Source of the DNA: a virus
Strand: one strand, 5' to 3'
IMG/VR virus record: IMGVR_UViG_3300049432_000020
Coordinates: 1 to 47,402 of that record
DNA length: 47,402 nucleotides
Shown: one piece after another, positions 39,954-46,548 of the stretch
Numbering within the stretch: the stretch's first letter is position 1
Layout of the letters: the number at the start of each line of letters is the position of its first letter
Position numbers and translations under genes: made by a program
Notes under the pieces: model-generated
The model's input: the letters and a program-made list of their open reading frames with translations, nothing else
What the model was told of the DNA's origin: nothing
Database searches by the model: none

Positions 39954-40054
39954 GCGCCGAGACGGTCGACGTCAGGACCGCCGAGAAAGCCGAACGCTGC
40001 CCCGCCTGCCGCATGTTCATAACCAACTCGCAACCGGACTGCCGATGTAGCTGA
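39950..40054 (+). CDS. Tiny zinc-finger-like protein (34 aa)
   Basis: The ATG overlaps the nrdH stop (ATGA). The peptide ETVDVRTAEKAERCPACRMF ends DCRCS, giving one CPAC and one CRC pair, enough for a single zinc site. Too short for firm calls. It ends before the terminator at 40070. Confidence 0.5.
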   Translation: MSAETVDVRTAEKAERCPACRMFITNSQPDCRCS

Positions 40055-40069
40055 CCAGGCCCGCAGAAC

Positions 40070-40104
40070 GCCGCCTAGCCCCTTTACCGGGCTGGGCGGC
40101 TTTT
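40070..40104 (+). terminator. Intrinsic terminator after nrdH block
   Basis: A 12-bp stem, GCCGCCTAGCCC (40070-40081) with GGGCTGGGCGGC (40089-40100), one T-G pair, followed by TTTT. It ends the block begun at 36020. Confidence 0.9.
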
Positions 40105-40119
40105 GCCGTCTGATTGATT

Positions 40120-40148
40120 TTGACGGTTCTAACATTCGTGTATAGTGA
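40120..40148 (+). promoter_or_regulatory. Promoter of the replication block (operator half in spacer)
   Basis: TTGACG (40120-40125) with TATAGT (40141-40146, 15-bp spacer) or TAGTGA (40143-40148, 17 bp). The operator half GTTCTAAC (40126-40133) sits in the spacer rather than at the start site, unlike the other copies. The leader contains AGGAAAGGAAAG before the ATG at 40181. Confidence 0.6.
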
Positions 40149-40180
40149 CTAGGACAGGGATAGGAAAGGAAAGTACAGCA

Positions 40181-40441
40181 ATGACAAGCACCGAATGGGA
40201 ACACCGACCAGGCCCCGAGCGCGAGAAATACCGCGATCTCGTCGAACACCTGAAAGCGCACCCCCGCGAATGGGTAAAGGTACGCACCGCCCCGAGCGAC
40301 GCCGCAGCATGGTCAGCCGCGTATCAGATCAACACCGGCCGCAGGGCCGCATTCCGGCCCGCTGAAGACTTCGAAGCGTACACAGCCGGCCCCGACGTCA
40401 TGGCCCGCTACATCGGCAAAACCGACCCGAAAGGCGCCTAA
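40181..40441 (+). CDS. Hypothetical protein preceding the initiator (86 aa)
   Basis: The ATG at 40181 follows a strong GGAAAGGAAAG. The product (ERPKYRDL-like EREKYRDLVEHLKAHPREWV; AAWSAAYQINTGRRAAFRPA) is mixed-charge with a C-terminal GPDVMARYIGK. It heads the replication operon; function unknown. Confidence 0.75.
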   Translation: MTSTEWEHRPGPEREKYRDLVEHLKAHPREWVKVRTAPSDAAAWSAAYQINTGRRAAFRPAEDFEAYTAGPDVMARYIGKTDPKGA

Positions 40442-40446
40442 CCCTC

Positions 40447-41346
40447 ATGGCCCGTATACGGCAGATCAAGCCCGAGTTCTGGTCGTCACCATCGACCGCC
40501 AGCGCTTCGGCAGTCGCGCGGCTGCTGTTCATTGCTATGTGGAACTGGGCCGACGACAGCGGCCACGGAACGGCGAACCTGAAGGAACTCGAAGGCTTCG
40601 CATTCCCGCACGACGACGTCGCAGAACTCAGCGGCGGAAAATGTCGGAACTTCCGACACTGTGTAGCGGAAGTTGCGGAGTGCTTCGGAGTGGTCTTCTA
40701 CAACGTCCGCGGACGCATGTATTACGAGATCCCGTCCTGGCAGAACCACCAGCGCAACGAACGGCTCGCTAAGGGCAAGTTTCCCCTGCCCGCAGAGGGC
40801 GAAATCGTTGAAATGACGCGGGATTTAGACCCTAGTGTCGGAAATTCTCGGAAAGTGTCGGAAGTTCCGACACACAATCACGGAAGTTCCGTCGCTGTAT
40901 CAGAGGAACAGAGGGTCATAGTTTCAGAGGGTCATGGGGGTGTTGTTCCGTTACGTAACTACAGTCACCAGGAACTCGCGAAACTTTCGCACAACGACCG
41001 AAACAAGATCGTCAACCGCGTGATCAGCGAATTCACCGACACCGTCCCTTCGATCAAATTCCCCTCGAAGACCCTGTCAGACCTGAAGGCGCAGATCTCG
41101 GTCAGCGTGCAGGACGGCATCGAACTGCAGCACATCGCCCGCGGTCTCGAACTCTGGAACGAAGCAGGCTACCCCGCGACCACGCTGCACACGTCCATCA
41201 TGCAAGCGCAGCGCGAAGCCAACGGCGGCAACGCCTACGGCTCACCCCGCCCCCGACGCGCGACAGGAACCGAACGCGCAATCGCAACCCTTGACCTCGC
41301 AACCCAAATCCAGCAGGAAGAAGAAGACCACGATGTTGCTTTCTGA
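40447..41346 (+). CDS. Replication initiation protein, winged-helix type (299 aa)
   Basis: The N-terminus (MARIRQIKPEFW, ARLLFIAMWNWADDSGHGTA) is the typical start of phage O-like/DnaD-like initiators, whose winged helix binds the origin. A flexible linker (about 125-165) follows, and a C-terminal helical region (TLSDLKAQISVSVQDGIELQ) likely contacts the helicase loader. The gene contains iteron-like palindromes, as lambda O contains its origin. It overlaps the loader gene by 14 bp. Confidence 0.82.
   Translation: MARIRQIKPEFWSSPSTASASAVARLLFIAMWNWADDSGHGTANLKELEGFAFPHDDVAELSGGKCRNFRHCVAEVAECFGVVFYNVRGRMYYEIPSWQNHQRNERLAKGKFPLPAEGEIVEMTRDLDPSVGNSRKVSEVPTHNHGSSVAVSEEQRVIVSEGHGGVVPLRNYSHQELAKLSHNDRNKIVNRVISEFTDTVPSIKFPSKTLSDLKAQISVSVQDGIELQHIARGLELWNEAGYPATTLHTSIMQAQREANGGNAYGSPRPRRATGTERAIATLDLATQIQQEEEDHDVAF
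40642..40935 (+). other. Candidate replication origin (iteron-like palindromes inside the initiator gene)
   Basis: TGTCGGAA-C-TTCCGACA (40642-40658) and GTGTCGGAA-G-TTCCGACAC (40855-40873) are perfect palindromes of one unit. ACGGAA-G-TTCCGT (40880-40892) is a shorter copy, and TGTCGGAAATTC (40836-40847) plus CGGAAGTTGC (40667-40676) are partial copies. A direct repeat CAGAGGGTCAT (40909-40919 and 40925-40935) and locally lower GC follow. The segment encodes the protein's linker. Origin function is inferred from the lambda O parallel. Confidence 0.65.
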
Positions 41347-41680
41347 GACAGCGAAGATCCTCGCCAAAGTCCAGTTGCTCGACAACCGCACCGTCGACCG
41401 CATCACCGTCGATGCATGGCACGAAGTCATCGGACACCTGGACTTCCGCGACGCCCTTGCCGGACTCGCCGCCCACCGCGCCGAATCGACCGACTACCTG
41501 ATGCCGGCACACCTGATCACGCAGGCAAGGAAAGCCCGCAGACTGCGCGAAGTCCACGAATCCCGGCAGCGGGCGATCGACGTCGCCCGCGAACGCGAAG
41601 CACTCGGCCCGCACGCAACCCCGATCCAAGTCGCCGAACTCCGCAATTCACTGAACACCGTACTGAAGTCAGTCAGCTAA
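41333..41680 (+). CDS. Helicase loader, G39P-like (115 aa)
   Basis: The ATG at 41333, within the initiator's end and after AGGAAGAAGAAG, is preferred to an upstream frame start. The pattern NRTVDRITVDAWHEVIGHLD, FRDALAGLAAHRAESTDYLM, PAHLI is that of the SPP1 G39P loader/inhibitor family (helix, T-x-x-A-W, then the Pro-containing turn). It would load the host or a phage replicative helicase onto the origin. No helicase gene was seen, so host DnaB is the likely partner. Confidence 0.75.
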   Translation: MLLSETAKILAKVQLLDNRTVDRITVDAWHEVIGHLDFRDALAGLAAHRAESTDYLMPAHLITQARKARRLREVHESRQRAIDVAREREALGPHATPIQVAELRNSLNTVLKSVS

Positions 41681-41681
41681 C

Positions 41682-41697
41682 CCGCCCCGCCAGGCAC
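41682..41697 (+). repeat. 16-bp gene-border repeat, copy 1
   Basis: CCGCCCCGCCAGGCAC follows a stop codon here and recurs exactly at 44137-44152, also directly after a TAA. In both places a GAAGAA...CCCGACATGAC start follows within 40 bp. Confidence 0.85.
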
Positions 41698-41716
41698 ATC
41701 ACAGGAAGAACCCGAC

Positions 41717-42082
41717 ATGACCTACACCCGCAAGCAGGCAGCACCGGCCCCCACGAAGGCCGAGATTGAAGCAGCCAGACACGAAGCGATCAAAGCCCGC
41801 GCCGAGCTTCACAACCTCACCACCGCCACGACAGCACTCAACGGCAAGATCGCCGACGCGAAAACAGACCTCACCACAGCCCGCGAAACGTTGACGAAGA
41901 TCCTGATCGAAATCGAAGTCACCCGCGCCCAAGCCGAAGCCGTCCTGACCGCGCCCCCCGTCCGCATCCTGCCCCCACCCCGCCACGGCGGCGCCCTCGG
42001 CCTACGCCGCGCAGCCAGGGAAATCGCCGACCACGAAAAAGCGAAGACCAACGCCGCCCGCCGACTCAAGGCAGTCGTCTGA
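41717..42082 (+). CDS. Coiled-coil hypothetical protein (121 aa)
   Basis: Most of the protein (TKAEIEAARHEAIKARAELH; AKTDLTTARETLTKILIEIE) is predicted coiled coil from its heptad pattern, with a basic C-terminus (LRRAAREIADHEKAKTNAAR). Role unknown. AGGAAGAACC precedes the ATG. Confidence 0.72.
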   Translation: MTYTRKQAAPAPTKAEIEAARHEAIKARAELHNLTTATTALNGKIADAKTDLTTARETLTKILIEIEVTRAQAEAVLTAPPVRILPPPRHGGALGLRRAAREIADHEKAKTNAARRLKAVV

Positions 42083-42453
42083 TGCCCGGCCCGAAGCCCC
42101 GCGTCGACCGCGACGAGTTCGCCAGGCTCAACGCCGAAGGCTGGACCATCCCCCGCCTCGCCGAACACTTCAACATCACCCCGACCTACGTCAGCCGGCT
42201 ACGCACGAAACTCGGCATCCGAACCCCCAACCTGCTCGACCTCACACCCGAACGCCTCGCCACCATCGAAGCGATGCTCAACGACGGCATGTCCTTCAAA
42301 GAAATCCATAGGACCGAAGGCGCCGACATGGAAACCCTCCGCAAACACTTCCCCGGCCGCGGCTGGACCCTCGAACAAGCCAACGAACACCGCGCCACCA
42401 TCCGAACCCTGCGGCCCCTGATCCGCCGCAACAACCTCAAAACCGCAGCATGA
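42082..42453 (+). CDS. HTH DNA-binding protein (123 aa)
   Basis: Residues 8-40 (RDEFARLNAEGWTIPRLAEH, NITPTYVSRLRTKLGI) form a clear helix-turn-helix with recognition helix PTYVSRLRTKL. A second helical part repeats the theme (ATIEAMLNDGMSFKEIHRTE). This looks like a small regulator or a terminase-type DNA-binding domain. The base composition is strikingly C-rich. It overlaps both neighbours. Confidence 0.75.
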   Translation: MPGPKPRVDRDEFARLNAEGWTIPRLAEHFNITPTYVSRLRTKLGIRTPNLLDLTPERLATIEAMLNDGMSFKEIHRTEGADMETLRKHFPGRGWTLEQANEHRATIRTLRPLIRRNNLKTAA

Positions 42454-42731
42454 GCAGCACACCAGCCCAACGCCACGCCGCCGCAGCCGCCAGAACCGCC
42501 AACCTCATCGAAGAAATCGAATACCTCGCCACCTACAACCTCGGCGAAGCCAACATCACCCAAACCCTCGGCCTCAAACGCCAATCCATCGAACGCCGCC
42601 TACACCGCGCAGGACGCGCCGACCTACTCCCCCGCCTCTACCCCACCATCGCCGAAACCAACGAAGCCCGCGCCCACGCCACCTACTACCGCCGCATCGC
42701 CAACAACGACCAAGACAGGCCCGCAGCATGA
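42450..42731 (+). CDS. HTH-like hypothetical protein (93 aa)
   Basis: The region IEEIEYLATYNLGEANITQT followed by LGLKRQSIERRLHRAG matches a resolvase-like helix-turn-helix. The remainder (YPTIAETNEARAHATYYRRI) is helical. The coding strand is very C- and A-rich and poor in G, unlike the flanking genes. Possible regulator; coupled to the resolvase gene (ATGA). Confidence 0.68.
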   Translation: MSSTPAQRHAAAAARTANLIEEIEYLATYNLGEANITQTLGLKRQSIERRLHRAGRADLLPRLYPTIAETNEARAHATYYRRIANNDQDRPAA

Positions 42732-43351
42732 CCACCCACCACGACACCCAAAAAGACCGACACCGACCCGACAAGCAGGCCGCGGCGATCGCCAGGCTGC
42801 GCGAAAAGGGCCTCGGACTCGCACCGCATGTCGAAGGCGGGAAGATCGTTGGGTCGAAGCGTTCGGGTAAACAACCGGCTGGGAAAGGCGGCAGCGTGGC
42901 TGTCAGCGTCCCGCAGGTACCTAGTGACACAATCCCCCGTCCTGCCAAAACTGGGGGCTTAGCAAGCGCTATCCCGGGTAGTGTGTTTGAACTGCTGATT
43001 CCCGCGCCGGCCGAGTTCCTGAACGCGAACCGGGATAAATCCCTGCACTGGGCACCGAAAGCCGACCGGGTTAGAGCCTGGCGGGCAGCAGCCGCCCGCG
43101 AAGCGATCCTGACCGGCCTGCCGAAGGGGTTGCCCCGGGTTCAGATCGACGCCTACCTGATCAAACCCCGGGCGAACAGGTTCGACCCGGCGAATTGGGC
43201 GCCGACGGCGAAGGCGTGTGTCGACGGCATGGTCGACGCGGGCGTGACCGAAGACGACGACCGGCACCATGTCGCCGGGCCGTTCATGCACGACGGGGGG
43301 AAGGGTGAGCCTGCGTTACGGGTTGTCGTCACGGTGTTGACTCCATCGTAA
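42728..43351 (+). CDS. rusA: RusA-family Holliday junction resolvase with N-terminal extension (207 aa)
   Basis: Residues about 85-207 are RusA-like: IPAPAEFLNANRDKSLHWAP, then VQIDAYLIKPRANRFDPANW, and the metal-binding core ACVDGMVDAGVTEDDDRHHV with its acidic residues. The N-terminal 84 residues are a basic, low-complexity extension not seen in usual RusA proteins (about 120-140 aa). The gene switches from C-rich to G-rich coding near 42775. It resolves recombination and replication junctions before packaging. Confidence 0.87.
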   Translation: MTTHHDTQKDRHRPDKQAAAIARLREKGLGLAPHVEGGKIVGSKRSGKQPAGKGGSVAVSVPQVPSDTIPRPAKTGGLASAIPGSVFELLIPAPAEFLNANRDKSLHWAPKADRVRAWRAAAAREAILTGLPKGLPRVQIDAYLIKPRANRFDPANWAPTAKACVDGMVDAGVTEDDDRHHVAGPFMHDGGKGEPALRVVVTVLTPS

Positions 43352-43382
43352 TAAGTGCTAAGTTTGTTCTAACAGTTCAAAC
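43337..43382 (+). promoter_or_regulatory. Operator-type promoter (best match of the family)
   Basis: TTGACT (43337-43342), a 16-bp spacer with GTAATAA (43348-43354), and TAAGTT (43359-43364), followed by operator GTTCTAAC-A-GTTCAAAC (43366-43382). It lies across the end of rusA and drives the 43401 gene. Confidence 0.82.
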
Positions 43383-43400
43383 CGAAAGAAGGGTAGCTTG

Positions 43401-43553
43401 ATGAAAGAAATCACGATCAACTGCACATGGCAGTCACGCCACGTCATCACCGTCCCCGATAACTTCAAGATCCCCGAGACGCTCGCCGAGTTCCCCGATG
43501 ACGTCCTCGAAGAACTCACATCAGACACCGCCGAACTAACCGACTGGGAGTAA
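43401..43553 (+). CDS. Small acidic hypothetical protein (50 aa)
   Basis: The ATG at 43401 is preceded by GAAAGAAGGG. The 50-aa product (MKEITINCTWQSRHVITVPD; FPDDVLEELTSDTAELTDWE) is strongly acidic, so it could mimic DNA or bind a basic host protein. It is the first gene behind a strong operator-type promoter, a typical place for a host-takeover or inhibitor peptide. Function unproven. Confidence 0.75.
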   Translation: MKEITINCTWQSRHVITVPDNFKIPETLAEFPDDVLEELTSDTAELTDWE

Positions 43554-43555
43554 CC

Positions 43556-43945
43556 ATGTCCGCGATATTCAAGAATCTCCCCGGCCGTTGGCCAGTAGGG
43601 CACACACCCAAGCCGACAGCCGACGAGCACTTCGAAAAGCACGGCTGCGATAGCAGCCTGCACCCCGGCGACTGCCTAGCTAACTGGCCCGCCCCCGTAA
43701 CCCCGCCGCTGCCCCGGGTTGTCGGCACGATCGACGCCCGGCGGAACCTTCCGCACATGACCATCCTGCGCGTGCAGACCGGCGCCGCCGCCCAAATCAT
43801 CAACGACGGGGACGCGCACCACCTGTCCTACGCCGGCTCGGATCTCGTCGACTACCTCGATATGGAGTCCCTGAACTGGGACCGCGAATCACTCGACAGT
43901 CTGCGCCGCATGCTGCCCGCCGTCATAGTGGACATGCCAGCATGA
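43556..43945 (+). CDS. Hypothetical protein (129 aa)
   Basis: A 129-aa protein with CDSSLHPGDC and, in the second half, TGAAAQIINDGDAHHLSYAG. Start two bases after the preceding stop. No family recognised; probable early accessory function. Confidence 0.72.
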   Translation: MSAIFKNLPGRWPVGHTPKPTADEHFEKHGCDSSLHPGDCLANWPAPVTPPLPRVVGTIDARRNLPHMTILRVQTGAAAQIINDGDAHHLSYAGSDLVDYLDMESLNWDRESLDSLRRMLPAVIVDMPA

Positions 43946-44136
43946 GCGCCCGTTACGAGTTCAAAGTCGGACCAGCCAACCGCCACTCCGAGTACGCAGA
44001 CCCGGTCACCGTCCTAGCCGACAGCTACCCCGAGGCGAAAGCGAAAGCCGTAGCGTTCCGCGGATACCGCCCACAGGACAGCAAAGTGTGGCTGATCCGC
44101 ATTGAAGAAGTACCGCCCGCAACCACCGCACCATAA
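43942..44136 (+). CDS. Hypothetical protein (64 aa)
   Basis: A small alpha/beta protein (YEFKVGPANRHSEYADPVTV; LADSYPEAKAKAVAFRGYRP; WLIRIEEV) whose ATG overlaps the previous stop. The strand-helix-strand pattern is clear but no family is recognised. Confidence 0.7.
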   Translation: MSARYEFKVGPANRHSEYADPVTVLADSYPEAKAKAVAFRGYRPQDSKVWLIRIEEVPPATTAP

Positions 44137-44152
44137 CCGCCCCGCCAGGCAC
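44137..44152 (+). repeat. 16-bp gene-border repeat, copy 2
   Basis: An exact second copy of CCGCCCCGCCAGGCAC (41682-41697), again directly after a stop codon and upstream of a similar translation start. Confidence 0.85.
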
Positions 44153-44189
44153 CACGCATCACCCCGGTCTCAGCCGAAAGAAGCCCGAC

Positions 44190-44426
44190 ATGACACACGA
44201 ACACTCACTCGAATCAGCACTCGCCCTCGCCGAGAACGTCGACGAAGACGCCCACGACTACCGCACCGTCCGCGAACTCAAAATCCAGCTACGCGCCCTG
44301 GTCAAAGATCAGGAAACCTTCGGCCTACCCGCAACCGTCCCCCACCTGATCGCCAAACTCCGCAACCTGCCCCCCGAAACCATCGCCACCATCTACCCCG
44401 AACCGAAAGGCCAGGCCGCAGCATGA
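44190..44426 (+). CDS. Hypothetical helical protein (78 aa)
   Basis: An acidic helical protein (LESALALAENVDEDAHDYRT; VRELKIQLRALVKDQETFGL) with GAAAGAAG before the ATG. No family recognised. It ends GQAAA at a CCGCAGCATGA junction with the next gene. Confidence 0.7.
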   Translation: MTHEHSLESALALAENVDEDAHDYRTVRELKIQLRALVKDQETFGLPATVPHLIAKLRNLPPETIATIYPEPKGQAAA

Positions 44427-44899
44427 ACACCACGCCAGACACCGAAACCAACGAAGCCGTCGGGCAGCTATGCGACGCCGCGCTGATGTGGGAAGGGTCG
44501 CTCGAAGCCCCCGCAGACTTCCCCGGCACCCTGACCGAAGCCTTCGCCCCGATCGTCGCCGAGATCCGCCGCCACGCCGCCGCCGACGCACTCAAACAAC
44601 AGGCGCAAGCGCTTCGGCAAGTGAACCGCAACTACCTGAAGCAGCTACAGGGCTACGAACACGGCAGCGACGCCTACAAACTGACCTTCGCCCGCGGCCA
44701 ACAGGTCAGCGCCGACGCCCGCCGACTCGAAAACGCCGCGCACGACGTCATCGCCGAAGGGTGGGAGCACACCTGTTACGCGACCTGGGCAGCTACCCGC
44801 GACGACCCCGGCTACGGCTGCGACAACCCCGTCGAGCAGGAGGGCGACTACTGCAGCAAGCACGAACCCGAAGACGACGAAGATCGCTGGGCCGAGTAG
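44423..44899 (+). CDS. Hypothetical protein with C-terminal Cys/His cluster (158 aa)
   Basis: The first 110 residues are helical (AEIRRHAAADALKQQAQALR; YKLTFARGQQVSADARRLEN). The C-terminus has C-Y-A-T-W...YGCDNPVEQEGDYCSKHEPE, a pattern of Cys and His that fits a small zinc site. It overlaps neighbours through ATGA and TAGTG. Function unknown. Confidence 0.7.
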   Translation: MNTTPDTETNEAVGQLCDAALMWEGSLEAPADFPGTLTEAFAPIVAEIRRHAAADALKQQAQALRQVNRNYLKQLQGYEHGSDAYKLTFARGQQVSADARRLENAAHDVIAEGWEHTCYATWAATRDDPGYGCDNPVEQEGDYCSKHEPEDDEDRWAE

Positions 44900-45093
44900 T
44901 GCGCGGCTGGTTCCGGCGCCGCCCCCGCCCCGCTGAAGACCCGAACCCGGCGACTCTGATCAGCCCATCAGACATAGCCGTCAAAACCGCACACGGCCTA
45001 TCAACCGCCGAATGGTTGGCACTCACCCCCGACGAACAACGCGACGCCCGCAACGGCGTCGTCGCCGCCCTCAACGAAAGGCACGCAGCATGA
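44899..45093 (+). CDS. Hypothetical protein (64 aa)
   Basis: GTG overlaps the previous stop (TAGTG). After a very basic start (RGWFRRRPRP) comes VKTAHGLSTAEWLALTPDEQ and a helix ending NERHAA. Possibly nucleic-acid-binding. No family recognised. Confidence 0.6.
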   Translation: MRGWFRRRPRPAEDPNPATLISPSDIAVKTAHGLSTAEWLALTPDEQRDARNGVVAALNERHAA

Positions 45094-45314
45094 CCGAGCA
45101 GCACCCAGTCGCCCGGCCCGTTTACGTCCTCGAAGTCGGCGAGTCCATGTCAAAACAGATCCGCATCTGCCGGGCGCTGAAAGTCCTGCACGGCCCCGGC
45201 GTCACCTGGCACGACGTTGGCGACTACCAGGTCTTCTTCACCCCCGGCGACCACTGCGGCTGCTTGGATTGCAACCGCCACCTACACGAACTGATCCGCG
45301 GGATACACCCATGA
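45090..45314 (+). CDS. Hypothetical protein (74 aa)
   Basis: The protein YVLEVGESMSKQIRICRALK, HDVGDYQVFFTPGDHCGCLD has a CGCLDC cluster near the end that could bind zinc. GAAAGG precedes the overlapping ATG. Function unknown. Confidence 0.65.
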   Translation: MTEQHPVARPVYVLEVGESMSKQIRICRALKVLHGPGVTWHDVGDYQVFFTPGDHCGCLDCNRHLHELIRGIHP

Positions 45315-45436
45315 TTGCGCGAAGGCTGGACCGGCTGACGTGCCTGGTCATCGGGCATGAATGGTTCTATCAGGACGGCGGCAGGCTGCGGCACTGCTGC
45401 ATCTGCCACAAGCACGAACGGATCACCGAACCATGA
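45311..45436 (+). CDS. Tiny Cys/His protein (41 aa)
   Basis: The ATG overlaps the previous stop by 4 bp. RRLDRLTCLVIGHEWFYQDG and RHCCICHKHERI give a C...H...CC-x-x-CH arrangement, compatible with one zinc site. Similar mini-proteins are frequent in actinophage early regions. Confidence 0.55.
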   Translation: MIARRLDRLTCLVIGHEWFYQDGGRLRHCCICHKHERITEP

Positions 45437-45744
45437 GCGGCGGGCCGGCGTGGCGGCGGGATCATAACCCCGCCGCGCGGCCCCTCGCCTGCAACGGCCG
45501 CTACGGCAAGTCAGGGGCCGAACGTCACCGCCGCGAAGGAACCACCCCCTGCCGGCGTTGCAAGGCGTCAGCGGCGCACTGGGCACGGGAGAAGCGCCGC
45601 GGCGGTCTTAGGCCCCGCAAGCTGGCCCCGTGCGGCACCCCGGCGGCGGCGAACCGGCACCGCAGACTCGGCGAACCCGTCGACTTCGCCTGCTTAGTGG
45701 CCGAAGCGAACTACCGCACCGAGCTACGGCAACGCGCCGCCTAG
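45433..45744 (+). CDS. Protein with duplicated Cys/RHRR zinc-like repeat (103 aa)
   Basis: Two similar halves are visible: LACNGRYGKSGAERHRREGT with PCRRC, and APCGTPAAANRHRRLGEPVD with a final C. Each reads C-G-x...A-x-x-RHRR-x-G-E/T, as in short actinobacterial Cys motifs of unknown function. The second half lacks the closing CxxC. Probably nucleic-acid- or metal-binding. Confidence 0.68.
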   Translation: MSGGPAWRRDHNPAARPLACNGRYGKSGAERHRREGTTPCRRCKASAAHWAREKRRGGLRPRKLAPCGTPAAANRHRRLGEPVDFACLVAEANYRTELRQRAA

Positions 45745-45754
45745 TTTCGTGTCG

Positions 45755-45786
45755 TCCCACACACTCACGCCGGGGGGCGTGATGCT
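45755..45786 (+). promoter_or_regulatory. Late-type promoter k
   Basis: TCCCACAC at 45755 and GATGCT at 45781-45786, 11 bp after a stop codon. The predicted start near 45793 gives a 48-nt leader with GAAGG before the ATG at 45841. Confidence 0.62.
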
Positions 45787-45840
45787 CACCACACAACACA
45801 ACCGGCGCCCACAACGCCCAAGAGTTCAAAGAAGGTCTCA

Positions 45841-46287
45841 ATGATGAATGCCCTCAACACCACCGACCCGACCCCGCCGTGCGTCTGCGGCTGGAACACC
45901 CCCGACCACAACGGCGAAGTCAACACCGAACGGACCTGCCCCGCCGTGAAAGCCGCGACGAAGCAGTTGTTCGACCAGGGCTACAGCACGACCAAACAGA
46001 CCCGGTGGTCGAACTACTACGTCGACCCCGACGACGTCGCGATCATCGTCCTGAACGCGGTGCAGGCGCAGCAGGCCGAAGCCCTCGCCGCCCTCGCCGA
46101 GCAGTTTGAACCCGAAGCGGAGACCGCGTCGATCGAAGAGCAGATCGCCGACGTCATCCCGATCCGCAGGGTCAGCGTCAAAACGTCGTCGTCGCCGCTG
46201 AACCTGGACCCGCACGAATCGTATTACCGGCCCCCCTACATTGGCCGCGCCGACGAGCACCGGCCGGCACTCGACCAGGCAGCATAG
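45841..46287 (+). CDS. Hypothetical protein (148 aa)
   Basis: The N-terminus has CVCGWNTPDHNGEVNTERTC (a possible zinc site), followed by KQTRWSNYYVDPDDVAIIVL, a long helix and a disordered tail. GAAGG lies 6 nt before the first of two adjacent ATGs. It is cotranscribed with the HTH gene behind late-type promoter k. Confidence 0.7.
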   Translation: MMNALNTTDPTPPCVCGWNTPDHNGEVNTERTCPAVKAATKQLFDQGYSTTKQTRWSNYYVDPDDVAIIVLNAVQAQQAEALAALAEQFEPEAETASIEEQIADVIPIRRVSVKTSSSPLNLDPHESYYRPPYIGRADEHRPALDQAA

Positions 46288-46544
46288 TGACCGAGCAGCT
46301 TTGGACCACCGGGGATATTGCGGCGCGGCTTGGGATCGGCAAGTCTGGCGTGTCGAACTGGGGGTACCCCGGACGCCGGCAAGTGCCCGAACCGTTCGCC
46401 GTGACCCAGGCCGGGGTTAGGTTGTGGACCGCCGAGCAGGCTGAAGAGATCATCGCCGGTTACACCGTCTGGCGGACAGCCCGCGACGCTCAACGGGAAG
46501 ACAGGCAACGCGCCGAACGCGCCCTGCAATTGCTCGTCGGATAA
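46287..46544 (+). CDS. MerR/AlpA-type HTH regulator (85 aa)
   Basis: GTG overlaps the previous stop (TAGTG). Residues 5-53 (LWTTGDIAARLGIGKSGVSN, W, RQVPEPFAVTQAGVRLWTAE) form a winged HTH of the DNA-binding MerR_1/AlpA type. The rest is a charged helix. Under late-type promoter k it could act late in infection, for instance on early promoters. That role is inferred. Confidence 0.8.
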   Translation: MTEQLWTTGDIAARLGIGKSGVSNWGYPGRRQVPEPFAVTQAGVRLWTAEQAEEIIAGYTVWRTARDAQREDRQRAERALQLLVG

Positions 46545-46548
46545 ACGA

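Noticed and set aside
42984-43000. GTTTGAAC in rusA as a further operator
   Set aside because: Only one half-site matches; it lies in conserved coding sequence (FELLIP) and has no promoter nearby.
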